Below, piece by piece: positions 36,278 to 44,035 of a stretch of DNA of 64,000 bases. The stretch covers positions 19,969 through 83,968 of the forward strand of contig NZ_CABVGX010000027.1 of assembly GCF_902497625.1 (NCBI RefSeq), written 5' to 3'. Numbering within the stretch: position 1 is the first letter of the stretch; every line of letters begins with the position of its first letter. A program made the translations under genes and the position numbers. The stretch comes from Pseudomonas fluorescens (GTDB lineage: Bacteria; Pseudomonadota; Gammaproteobacteria; Pseudomonadales; Pseudomonadaceae). The notes beneath the pieces are model-generated. The model saw only the letters and a program-made list of their open reading frames with translations. It was not told the DNA's origin and ran no database searches.

Positions 36278-37171
36278 ATGCACGCCAGCCTCAAGTCAAT
36301 CCGCATATGGTCACCTTCCCGAGACAATGCACGGCGGCTCACCCTTTTTCTGTGCACCGGTTCGACCCTTGGCAGCGCGCTGATTTGCAGTTTGTCCGTG
36401 CCTCTGCCTCCAGGCCTGCTGGCTATCAATATGGTGGCGCTCGCCTGTGTCTGGCTGCAATACCATCTTTCCCGCCAATCAATAAATTTTGAACCTCAGG
36501 AACTGGCTGACAGATTGCTGAAGGTCCAGGAAAACGAACGCCACCGGCTCAGCCGGGAATTGCACGACGACATTGGTCAGCTGCTAACGGCCGCAAAACT
36601 TCAGAGCGACTGGCTCAAACGCCGGATGCCCGAAGAATTGCGGGACCACTGCGCCCTGCTTGACGCAACGCTGGAAGAAACCCTGGCGAAAGTCCGGGAC
36701 GTATCAGCCATCCTGAATCCGCGGCAACTGGCCAGCCTCGGTCTCGAAGCCAGCTTGCGGGCGCATCTGCTCAAGACCATGGCCAATACCTCCATGCACT
36801 GGAGCCTGGAATGCCAGTCGCATCTGACCGGAGTCGCAGAAGAACTGGCGGTGGCAATTTTTCGAATCACCCAGGAAGCCATCACTAATATCCTGCGCCA
36901 TGCCCAGGCCGGAAATCTCCTGGTTCGCCTGCAACGTCTGCCCCAAGGCCTGACGCTGCTGATCAGTGACGATGGCATCGGCTTTGCTCCCGCACTCGAC
37001 CCCGGACGCGAAGGCCAGCGCGGCATGGCCGGCATGTTGGAACGGGCCGAACAACTGGGCGGTACACTGACTGTCAGAAGTGAACCGGGCAAAGGTACTC
37101 ACATCGAAGCGCTCTTTCCATGGGCGCCGCGCGCGCTAGAACGGGCCAGTACAGATAAGGTCATGCGTTGA
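36278..37171 (+). CDS. NarX-class sensor histidine kinase
   Basis: A 297-residue membrane kinase with two hydrophobic spans (about residues 20-37 and 44-62) and almost no periplasmic domain. A HisKA_3 dimerisation/phosphoacceptor helix follows, with the His in ENERHRLSRELHDDIGQLL. The ATPase domain shows RITQEAITNILRHAQA (N box), ISDDGIGF (G1) and GQRGMAGMLERAEQLGG (G2). Such short sensors usually detect a membrane signal. The start is uncertain: ATG 36278 has no good ribosome site, and a TTG at 36263 is in frame. Its stop overlaps the TTG of the response regulator gene, so the two are coupled partners. Confidence 0.9.
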   Translation: MHASLKSIRIWSPSRDNARRLTLFLCTGSTLGSALICSLSVPLPPGLLAINMVALACVWLQYHLSRQSINFEPQELADRLLKVQENERHRLSRELHDDIGQLLTAAKLQSDWLKRRMPEELRDHCALLDATLEETLAKVRDVSAILNPRQLASLGLEASLRAHLLKTMANTSMHWSLECQSHLTGVAEELAVAIFRITQEAITNILRHAQAGNLLVRLQRLPQGLTLLISDDGIGFAPALDPGREGQRGMAGMLERAEQLGGTLTVRSEPGKGTHIEALFPWAPRALERASTDKVMR

Positions 37172-37827
37172 TTTGTAACTTGCTTCTGGTGGATGACCAC
37201 TCACTGATCAGGGCCGGCGTCCGTGCGCTGGTGCAGGATATACCGGGCTACGCGGTCGTTGGCGAAGCCAGTGACGGTTCTCAGCTGCTGGAAATGGTCG
37301 AGCGCCTGTCTCCGGATATTGTGTTGCTGGACATCTCGATGAAAGAGACCGGCGGCCTCAAGGCGCTGCAGCGGCTCAAACGAGTGCGGCCGCAGAGCAA
37401 AGTGCTGATCCTGTCGATGCACACCGACCCAGCAGTCATCATGCAAGCGCTGGAATCCGGAGCTCATGGCTATTTGCTCAAGGACACCACGGCGACCGAA
37501 CTCGAACATGCCCTCGACGCTTTACGAAGCAACGAGCGCTATCTAAGCCCCGCCATTGCCCACACGGTGATCAGCCAAGCGCTGGGCCGCGGTGCAGGGC
37601 CTCAACAGGAACCGCCAGATGCGCACAATCTGACCGCGCGCCAATTGGAAATCCTGCGGCTGATCGTGCGCGGAAAGTCCACTCGGGAAATCGCCAATGG
37701 CCTGGGCCTGAGCATCAAAACGGTCGAAACCCACCGATCACAAATCATGAAGCGCTTGCAGATCCATGACGTGGCGGGCCTGGTGCTGTTCGCGGTGCGC
37801 GAGCAAATCATCAGTCTGGACGACTGA
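37168..37827 (+). CDS. NarL/LuxR-family response regulator
   Basis: A 219-residue regulator: receiver (LLLVDDHSLIRAGVRAL, phospho-Asp in IVLLDISMKETGG, Lys in YLLKDTTATEL) and C-terminal LuxR-type helix-turn-helix (LTARQLEILRLIVRGKSTREI, LSIKTVETHRSQIMKRL). It starts at TTG 37168, overlapping the kinase stop (TTGA) with AAGG seven bases upstream. Partner of the kinase just before. The last 17 bases overlap the convergent lipid kinase gene. Targets unknown. Confidence 0.93.
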   Translation: MICNLLLVDDHSLIRAGVRALVQDIPGYAVVGEASDGSQLLEMVERLSPDIVLLDISMKETGGLKALQRLKRVRPQSKVLILSMHTDPAVIMQALESGAHGYLLKDTTATELEHALDALRSNERYLSPAIAHTVISQALGRGAGPQQEPPDAHNLTARQLEILRLIVRGKSTREIANGLGLSIKTVETHRSQIMKRLQIHDVAGLVLFAVREQIISLDD

Positions 37828-38728
37828 CCACCGCAGTACTACTCAGCAGCGGTGAGTCCGGCGGCAGATGCACGCGCAGCGCTGCCGGGCGCGCCGAAAA
37901 ACGCATGCTTTCGCCTTCCAGCGGCTCACCGTCGAGATTGATATAAAGGCCTTCAGCAACTTTCAATTCAACCCATGGCAGGCGCGCCCGCACGAACATG
38001 TTGTCAATGCCGAAGCCGTCCGTCAGCAAGTCCCGCAACGTCCCTACCAGTTCCTGCGGCGCAGGCAGAATGCTGATATCCAGCAAGCCATCATCCGCCA
38101 ATGCGTCAGGGCACAGCACATGACCGCCGCCAGCCTGTCGGCCATTGCCGATGCCCAACGCCAGCAATTCGCCGCTCCAGTGGAAGTCCGGTCCCTGCAG
38201 CTCGCCATAGGCGGCGTGCAACTCGCTGAACCGCGATAAACCGGTAAACAGATACGCAGCGCCGCCGAGCACCTTTTTCAAGTCCTCAGAGGTGTTGGCC
38301 GTCACCTGGCTGCCGAAACCTCCGGTGGCCATGTTCAAGAACACTTGCCCACCGACTTCGCCAAGATCTATCGCCTGAGGTTCCACGTCCAACAGATCGA
38401 GGGCCTGATCAGGCGCCAGCGGCACGCCGGCAGCCCGCGCGAAATCGTTGGCGGTGCCCAAGGGCAGAAGCACCAGACTGGCATCGGCTGGATGTGCAGC
38501 CATGGCTTCGGCGACGTCTCGCAAAGTCCCATCGCCGCCGCCGGCAATAATCCGCGAATAGCCCGCCGCCAGCGCTTCATCGACCAACCGTTGAGCGTCG
38601 CCACCTTCCCAGGTCACTCGCACCGCCAGCTCCCAGCCTTGGGCACGTTTGACCTCGACTGCCGCGCGGACCTCTTCGTTGAGCGCTTGCTTGCCGTGCA
38701 GAATCAACAGCGCCTTGCGTTCGCTCAT
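37811..38728 (-). CDS. yegS: YegS-type lipid kinase
   Basis: A 305-residue diacylglycerol-kinase-fold protein. The ATP-binding motif IIAGGGDGTLRDVAEAM and LLPLGTANDFARAAGV are diagnostic, as is the C-terminal region with VFLNMATGGFGSQV and GLYINLDGEPLEGE. E. coli YegS phosphorylates phosphatidylglycerol in vitro. The ATG at 38728 has GAGGAG eight bases upstream; an open frame to 38764 is ignored. It ends inside the 3' end of the convergent response regulator gene. Confidence 0.93.
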   Translation of the reverse strand: MSERKALLILHGKQALNEEVRAAVEVKRAQGWELAVRVTWEGGDAQRLVDEALAAGYSRIIAGGGDGTLRDVAEAMAAHPADASLVLLPLGTANDFARAAGVPLAPDQALDLLDVEPQAIDLGEVGGQVFLNMATGGFGSQVTANTSEDLKKVLGGAAYLFTGLSRFSELHAAYGELQGPDFHWSGELLALGIGNGRQAGGGHVLCPDALADDGLLDISILPAPQELVGTLRDLLTDGFGIDNMFVRARLPWVELKVAEGLYINLDGEPLEGESMRFSARPAALRVHLPPDSPLLSSTAVVSRPD

Positions 38729-39071
38729 TTTGTTTACTCCTCTGATGATTCCCGTGTGAGGCATGTGGACCTCGTGTGAGCCGATAAAAGTCTCAACAAG
38801 GTGAATTATTTCCGATCAGCGCCATTGGGTCATGAACGGCGGGATTTTTCCTACAAAAAGTGAGGAATCGGCTCAATTGACCCGCCCGGTGAATTGGTTC
38901 AAGTTGCTGTTACGGTTTATCAATCATCAGCAGGAAATACAGGGACGTATGATGCACAGCCATCAACACGGGCTGTCGGGCTCGCCGGCCCTTCCGCTCG
39001 CAGAACGACGGAGCAACCACATCACAACAAGCGAATGCCGCCGCTGCGCCAAAACCAATGGAGAAGATGAA
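38729..39071. other. Intergenic region / possible longer 5' extension of small ORF
   Basis: About 340 bases. The frame of the next small gene stays open back to an ATG at 38832 and two ATGs at 38949/38952. This upstream part encodes His/Ser/Arg-rich sequence without family features and is more likely leader. No repeat or terminator was recognised. Confidence 0.35.
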
Positions 39072-39287
39072 ATGGAGACTCGTGTCGTTGAACTGGAGGC
39101 TCGTGTCGATGAACTGGGAACCCACCTGAAGTACATCCGCAGAGACATGGAGGAAATCCGTGCCGATGTCAGATCCATCAAACACCGGTTTGCCTACGCC
39201 GCAGGTGGAACAGTCGTGGTGATAGGGCTTCTGGGCTGGATTGCGAACAGCCGTTTCGACCAGTTGGTGGCACTGCTCGCTCGGTGA
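39072..39287 (+). CDS. Small coiled-coil protein with C-terminal membrane span
   Basis: A 71-residue product starting METRVVELEARVDELGTHL. The first ~40 residues have heptad character (VELEARVDELGTHLKYIRRD, MEEIRADVRSIKHRF) and the rest is one hydrophobic span (AAGGTVVVIGLLGWIA) with a short tail. This resembles the hemolysin XhlA / small phage-type accessory proteins in layout but I cannot name the family. The start at 39072 is chosen because GGAGA lies eight bases upstream and the coiled coil begins there; longer starts at 38949 or 38832 are possible. Confidence 0.65.
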   Translation: METRVVELEARVDELGTHLKYIRRDMEEIRADVRSIKHRFAYAAGGTVVVIGLLGWIANSRFDQLVALLAR

Positions 39288-39352
39288 CTATCGCGACAGA
39301 CGCCAGACCCGGTTCGCCGGAACCGGGTAGGCGGTAACTGTGGAAAAGGAGA

Positions 39353-40579
39353 TCAGCCCAGCAGTTCACTCAGCGGAATAAACATGACGTTTTCTCCGGC
39401 CGACAACGTACGATCCTCCAACATTTCAACCAGACCATCAGCCCATGCCGCGCTACGCAACACGCCGGAGCTCTGGTTTTTGTAAACGATTGCCCGCCCC
39501 TGCTCCAGGCGGCCTCGGAGATATTCGCGGCGGTTACCTGGTTTCAACCAGTCGAAGCCCGCAGGCACCGAAAACTTCAACGGCTCGACATTCTGGACGC
39601 CTTGACGACGTAACAGATAGGGCCTTGCGAGCAGCGCGAACGTCACCAGGGTAGAGGCTGGATTGCCGGGCAAACCAATCACCGGCACGCCACGAAAATG
39701 CCCGAATGTCAGCGGCTTCCCTGGCTTGATCGCCAGCTTCCACAGGGCCAGTTCCCCCTCTTCCCTCAGCGCGATACCCAGGAAGTCCGCCTCGCCCACC
39801 GAGACGCCTCCGGTCGAGAGGATCAGGTCTACGTCTTTCAACTCGCCAAGGCGAGCGCGGGTGACCGCCAGATCGTCGACCAGAATGCCGGCATCGATCA
39901 CTTCACAACCCATGCGTTGCAACCAACTGCAGAGCAGCATCCGATTGCTGTTGTAGATTTGCCCGGGCCCTAGCGAAGTCCCTGGTTCCACCAGCTCATC
40001 ACCTGTGGACAGCACGGCGACGCGCACGCGACGTATCACCTCCAGCTCAGCGCAACCCAGCGAGGCTGCGAGCCCCTGCTCGATCGGACCCAGGCGCGTA
40101 CCGGCAGGAAGCACCCGGTCACCGACCGTAGTTTCCTGGCCGCGAGGACGGATATTCTGGCCAGCGCTCAACGCTTGCGTGAATACCATTCGTAGATCGG
40201 CCTGGATGTCGGCGTTTTCCTGCATTTCAACGCAATCGGCGCCTTCGGGAACCGGAGCCCCGGTGAAGATTCGCGCGCAGGTGCCAGGCTCCAAGGGCGG
40301 CGGAGCCGTGCCGGCGAAGACCTTCTGACTGACCAGCATCGGCTCTCCCTTCCAGTCAGCCACCCGCAAGGCATAGCCGTCCATGGCGCTGTTGGGCCAC
40401 GGTGGCAGATCCAGCGTCGAGATCAGGTCATCGGCCAGCACGCGGCCATTAACCTGCGACAGCGGCAAGCGCTCGCGCTCCTTGATGGGCGAGGCGTCGG
40501 CCATTTCCAGCAAACGCGCCAACGCCACCTCAACCGCCACCAGGCTGCCGGTCTTGCCCGGCTTACCCGCGGGATTCAC
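39353..40579 (-). CDS. moeA: Molybdopterin molybdenumtransferase MoeA
   Basis: Inserts molybdate into adenylylated molybdopterin. The 408-residue protein shows the MoeA signature PPWPNSAMDGYALR, IFTGAPVPEGADCVEMQE, the MoCF domain with VLSTGDELVEPG and LILSTGGVSVGEADF, and PVIGLPGNPASTLVTF. It starts at a GTG (40579) overlapping the 3' end of moaB by 17 bases, so moaB-moeA is an operon. An arrangement moaB-moeA next to mobA is known in P. aeruginosa (second copies, moeA2/moaB2). Confidence 0.96.
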   Translation of the reverse strand: MNPAGKPGKTGSLVAVEVALARLLEMADASPIKERERLPLSQVNGRVLADDLISTLDLPPWPNSAMDGYALRVADWKGEPMLVSQKVFAGTAPPPLEPGTCARIFTGAPVPEGADCVEMQENADIQADLRMVFTQALSAGQNIRPRGQETTVGDRVLPAGTRLGPIEQGLAASLGCAELEVIRRVRVAVLSTGDELVEPGTSLGPGQIYNSNRMLLCSWLQRMGCEVIDAGILVDDLAVTRARLGELKDVDLILSTGGVSVGEADFLGIALREEGELALWKLAIKPGKPLTFGHFRGVPVIGLPGNPASTLVTFALLARPYLLRRQGVQNVEPLKFSVPAGFDWLKPGNRREYLRGRLEQGRAIVYKNQSSGVLRSAAWADGLVEMLEDRTLSAGENVMFIPLSELLG

Positions 40580-41102
40580 AAGGTGCCGCCTGCTTCAAGT
40601 GGGCCACAAAATTGCACGGGCGGTGCCGTGAATCCAGCTGCTCGCCGAGAATGCCATCCCAACCGGTGCGTACCGCATTGGTCGAGCCTGGCAAGCAGCA
40701 GACGAGCGTGCCATTGGCCAACCCGGCCAATGCGCGGGACTGGACGGTTGAGGTGCCTATATCGACTACGGAAATCTGCCGGAACAGTTCGCCAAAGCCA
40801 TCGACTTGCTTGTCCAGCAGACAGCTTACTGCCTCGGGCGTACTGTCGCGTCCGGTGAAGCCGGTGCCGCCCGTGATCAGCACAACCTGAACCACGTCGT
40901 CGGCAATCCAGTTGGCCACTTGCGCGCGGATTTTGTAGAGATCATCTTTGAGCAGCACCCGAGCCGCGAGGTGATGCCCGGCAGCGCTCAAACGATCAAC
41001 GAAAACCTGGCCCGAGGTATCGGTTTCCAGAGTACGGGTGTCGCTGACAGTCAGCACAGCAATATTGAGCGGTGCGAAAGGTACTTCAGCCTTGGCGTTC
41101 AT
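40563..41102 (-). CDS. moaB: Molybdenum cofactor biosynthesis protein MoaB
   Basis: MogA/MoaB-type molybdopterin adenylyltransferase fold, 179 residues: NIAVLTVSDTRTLETDTSG, VLITGGTGFTGRDSTPEAV, and LPGSTNAVRTGWDGILGEQLD. Acts before MoeA by preparing adenylylated molybdopterin, or is a MoaB paralogue of uncertain activity. First gene of the moaB-moeA operon and divergent from mobA with only 80 bases between starts. Confidence 0.94.
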   Translation of the reverse strand: MNAKAEVPFAPLNIAVLTVSDTRTLETDTSGQVFVDRLSAAGHHLAARVLLKDDLYKIRAQVANWIADDVVQVVLITGGTGFTGRDSTPEAVSCLLDKQVDGFGELFRQISVVDIGTSTVQSRALAGLANGTLVCCLPGSTNAVRTGWDGILGEQLDSRHRPCNFVAHLKQAAPCESRG

Positions 41103-41182
41103 AGGCTCGTCCAGTTGTAGGATAAACAGCCCGGTGTTATATCACAGCGCCTCATTTTTTTGCCGCCGCCTGGAGACCTCTC

Positions 41183-41785
41183 ATGACCTGGAATGCACAT
41201 TTGCCGCCGTGTTCCATTCTGCTTTTGGCAGGTGGCCGTGGTCAACGCATGGGGGGGCAGGACAAAGGCTTGCTGGAGTGGCAGGGCGAGCCACTGATCG
41301 CGCACCTGCATCGCAAGACCCGCTCGCTCAGTGATGACCTGATCATTTCCTGCAACCGCAATCTGGAACGCTACGCACTTTACGCTGACCAATTGGTGCA
41401 TGACGACCAGGGAGATTTTCCCGGTCCCCTGGCGGGTATTCGTGCGGGGTTGAAAGCCGCCAGGCATGATTTCCTCATGGTGCTGCCATGCGACGTACCG
41501 CGCGTTGATACGGCACTTTTGCAAAGCTTGCGCGAAACCGCCAGCGCGCAACCGGGAAAACCGGTGATGGTGCGTCATGGTGATCATTGGGAACCGCTGC
41601 TGTGCCTTATCCCGATTGCCCTGCGGGAGGCGTTCGACGATGCCTGGAATAGCGGAGAGCGCAGCCCGGGCCGAATCATGCGAAAACTGGACGCGAGCGC
41701 CGTGCAATGCTCCGACAACGACCCCCGCCTGGCAAATCTGAATACCCCACAATTGCTGAGCGCACATAACACCGTGTCAGATTGA
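41183..41785 (+). CDS. mobA: Molybdenum cofactor guanylyltransferase MobA
   Basis: Adds GMP from GTP to the molybdenum cofactor. The 200-residue nucleotidyltransferase begins with the signature LLAGGRGQRMGGQDKGLLEWQG and has FPGPLAGIRAGL and MVLPCDVPRVD (metal-binding Asp). GGAGA stands before the ATG. Divergent from moaB-moeA, forming a cofactor cluster. Confidence 0.95.
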   Translation: MTWNAHLPPCSILLLAGGRGQRMGGQDKGLLEWQGEPLIAHLHRKTRSLSDDLIISCNRNLERYALYADQLVHDDQGDFPGPLAGIRAGLKAARHDFLMVLPCDVPRVDTALLQSLRETASAQPGKPVMVRHGDHWEPLLCLIPIALREAFDDAWNSGERSPGRIMRKLDASAVQCSDNDPRLANLNTPQLLSAHNTVSD

Positions 41786-41861
41786 CACTAGCCAAGGAAC
41801 TTGCGTGCGTTGTATACGTCTCAAGGTCAGTACCCAAAGATTTCTTATCGGAGACACACTC

Positions 41862-42083
41862 ATGACTCAACGGACCCTCGCCACTTTCATGCTCGCACTG
41901 GGCCTCGCTACCCTCGCTGGTTGCGCATCGCCTACCGTGATCACCTTGAATGATGGTCGCGAAATCCAGGCCGTCGACACGCCCAAATTTGACGAAGAAG
42001 CCGGTTTCTACGAATTCGAGCAACTGGACGGCAAAGAGACCCGCGTCAACAAGGATCAGGTTCGCACGGTCAAAGAGCTGTAA
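41862..42083 (+). CDS. Small YgdI/YgdR-family lipoprotein
   Basis: A 73-residue lipoprotein: signal peptide with lipobox LATLAGCAS, then the family domain (DUF903) TVITLNDGREIQAVDTPKFDEEAGFYEFEQ...RVNKDQV, split here for brevity. The SH3-like domain is typical of YgdI/YgdR. Function unknown; outer or inner membrane anchoring is expected. GGAGA eight bases before the ATG at 41862 decides the start over 41805. It ends at a clear terminator. Confidence 0.92.
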   Translation: MTQRTLATFMLALGLATLAGCASPTVITLNDGREIQAVDTPKFDEEAGFYEFEQLDGKETRVNKDQVRTVKEL

Positions 42084-42110
42084 TTTGCAGTTTTGACGGC
42101 AAATACAGAA

Positions 42111-42134
42111 AAGCCCGCTAAATGCGGGCTTTTT
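42111..42134 (+). terminator. Intrinsic terminator after the lipoprotein gene
   Basis: Stem AGCCCGC / GCGGGCT (42112-42118 with 42124-42130), loop TAAAT, followed by TTTTT and preceded by AAAA, so it may also act for the convergent pseudouridine synthase gene that ends at 42154. Confidence 0.9.
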
Positions 42135-42153
42135 AGTGACTGCAGATTGGCGG

Positions 42154-43044
42154 TCACCATTGCAAGGTGATAGCGCTCTCGAAGATCCTTCGCTGCCCGG
42201 TCAGCGGATCGATAAACCGAAGTCCCTGAGCGAGCAGTTTCAAAGGATTGGCATAGTCGTCAGCAGCATCCTTGAGCACGTGCGGATAAAACGGGTCGTT
42301 ACAGATACCCGCACCGAGCGCAGCCATGTGTACTCGCAATTGGTGCTTCTTGCCTGTGACCGGGTAAAGCGCGTAGCGCCATAAATCGCCATGTTTTTCC
42401 CTGACATCGACGGTCGTCTCGGTGTTGCTGACACCCGCCCCTTCCTGCATGCGAAAAAAAGGCTGACCTTCGACGAGTCTGCTTTTGTGCACCCGGGGAA
42501 ACGCAAGGTCGGGTAACGCGCGGGCTATTGCCTCATAGCGTTTTTCGATCTGCCGAGTAGGAAACAGCGACTGATAGGCAGAACGGGTCTGCGGATTAGC
42601 CGAAAACATCACAAGCCCTGCGGTGTGTCGATCAATACGATGCAGGGGTACCAGATGCGGGTTGTCGAGACGATGAATGAGGCGCCGCAGCAATGTCTGC
42701 TCGACGTATTCGCCGGCTGGTGTCACCGGCAGGAAATGCGGCTTGTCCGCGATCACCAGATGCTCATCGGCATACAGAATCGACTCGGTAACGGGAATAG
42801 GCTTTTCATCGCGCACCTCACGAAAATAATGAATGCGCAGACCTTCCTTGTAGGGCAGATCAACCGTGATGGGGGTGCCCTGCCCGTCAAGGACCCGCCC
42901 CCGGGCAATGCGGTCCAGCCACTGCTCCCGGTCGATGGCACTGAAATGCTCACACAAGCAATCGAGCACCGTCCGCCACGCACCCGGGGGCAAATACAAT
43001 GTGCTCGCCTGACGGTGTGCAGCGGAAAAAGATGAAGTGGACAT
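42154..43044 (-). CDS. RluA-family RNA pseudouridine synthase
   Basis: A 296-residue pseudouridine synthase. The catalytic Asp lies in LVPLHRIDRHTAGLVMF, the RluA motif HRLDxxTSG. Further family segments are ILYADEHLVIADKPHFLPVTP, YPVTGKKHQLRVHMAALG and ICNDPFYP. There is an N-terminal ~70-residue extension without an obvious S4 domain. RNA target not determinable; RluA/TruC-like rRNA or tRNA sites are options. The ATG at 43044 is chosen over an upstream TTG at 43062; its ribosome site is weak. Confidence 0.9.
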   Translation of the reverse strand: MSTSSFSAAHRQASTLYLPPGAWRTVLDCLCEHFSAIDREQWLDRIARGRVLDGQGTPITVDLPYKEGLRIHYFREVRDEKPIPVTESILYADEHLVIADKPHFLPVTPAGEYVEQTLLRRLIHRLDNPHLVPLHRIDRHTAGLVMFSANPQTRSAYQSLFPTRQIEKRYEAIARALPDLAFPRVHKSRLVEGQPFFRMQEGAGVSNTETTVDVREKHGDLWRYALYPVTGKKHQLRVHMAALGAGICNDPFYPHVLKDAADDYANPLKLLAQGLRFIDPLTGQRRIFESAITLQW

Positions 43045-43114
43045 ACCGACGATAACCCTCAATGCAGGGCGGCATTATCCAGCAGTGCTTCACGTGAACC
43101 TAGTACGATTTCAA

Positions 43115-43435
43115 TCAGGCCGGTATCGACTGCGTCCGCGCGGCTTCATCCGTGAACTCCTTGAGCCAGCGCAACACATCCACCGCCTCCCAGCGAACCG
43201 GATCGTAAAGCGCGTAGAGCAAACCCTGATAGCCCACGACATCCAGCTGCCGGTGATAACCGGCCCGTTGGAACAACGCTTCAATTTCGGCGAAACAGGT
43301 ATTGAAATGCAGTTTGTTGAAAGGTGTTTTCCGCTCCGTGACCAGACCATCCAGCCGCAGCTCGTGAACGGCCTCACGCACCACGTCTACCGACATCCGG
43401 TTAACGCTTTTCTTCAACTGTTCGACATTGACCAC
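43115..43435 (-). CDS. Conserved small protein, likely LexA-controlled
   Basis: A 106-residue soluble protein with no domain I can name: MVNVEQLKKSVNRMSVDVVREA, LHFNTCFAEIEALFQRAGYHR and RWEAVDVLRWLKEF are its distinctive parts. It starts at a GTG preceded by AGAGGG. A near-perfect LexA box lies 73 bases upstream, with no other gene between, so it is very probably an SOS gene. A similar small SOS-induced hypothetical exists in P. aeruginosa as far as I recall (beside yebG), but I cannot confirm homology. Predicted mixed alpha, hydrophilic, no membrane segment. Confidence 0.78.
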   Translation of the reverse strand: MVNVEQLKKSVNRMSVDVVREAVHELRLDGLVTERKTPFNKLHFNTCFAEIEALFQRAGYHRQLDVVGYQGLLYALYDPVRWEAVDVLRWLKEFTDEAARTQSIPA

Positions 43436-43507
43436 AATTCAACCCTCTGCTTCCGGGATTGCCTGCCATCCTGACGATCAACGCGCAGAATCAGGCAATC
43501 AGAATAA

Positions 43508-43523
43508 CTGTATGAACATACAG
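43508..43523 (-). promoter_or_regulatory. LexA box (SOS operator)
   Basis: CTGTATGAACATACAG, flanked by AA and TA, matches the gamma-proteobacterial LexA consensus CTGT-N8-ACAG with fully complementary outer arms (CTGTATG / CATACAG). It stands upstream of the small protein gene at 43115-43435 and downstream of the glutaredoxin-like gene stop (43592), so it most likely serves the former. Confidence 0.88.
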
Positions 43524-43591
43524 TAACCGAACGAGGGGACTTTCGCCAATGCCGTAGGCGCAGAACGACGGATGGATTGCGAGTAATGCGG

Positions 43592-43828
43592 TCAGCGCAA
43601 AAACTCTGCGACCTGATTTCCATCAAACGGCCACTCAAGTTCAGCGCCGGTATCGACGCGTCGCAGTACCGGAATACGCAAGCCGTAGTCTTCCACCCAG
43701 CCTTCGTTATCTGCGATATCAACCAGTTCGACCAGCAACCCATGTTCGACGAACTCCATCAGTATGGCTTCCGCGACTTCACACAGGTGGCACCCCAAGG
43801 TGCCGTACAGCTGACATTCAGATGGCAT
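43592..43828 (-). CDS. Glutaredoxin-like protein (DUF836 type)
   Basis: A 78-residue thioredoxin-fold protein with the redox motif QLYGTLGCHLCEVAEAIL near the N-terminus and a cis-Pro-like region GLRIPVLRRVDTG. Such proteins (PF05768) are small glutaredoxin relatives with unknown partners. ATG 43828 is taken over a TTG at 43834. It is followed by the LexA box and the SOS protein gene on the same strand, but these have their own promoter. Confidence 0.85.
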   Translation of the reverse strand: MPSECQLYGTLGCHLCEVAEAILMEFVEHGLLVELVDIADNEGWVEDYGLRIPVLRRVDTGAELEWPFDGNQVAEFLR

Positions 43829-44035
43829 GACCAACAGACCTTATCAAGTAGAAGCCCAGTTTAGGCCTGCGCTGAACAGCAGTCGAGCTGCTCGATTGCT
43901 ATCGGTAAAACGACTGATGGCGAAGGTTATCCATAGACTCCTGACTCAAATCACCCTGTAGAACGCCACATGGGCCATCATCACAACCATTTTCGCTCTA
44001 CGCTTGAGTAGTCCGAATCCTGAACTGGAGATGAC

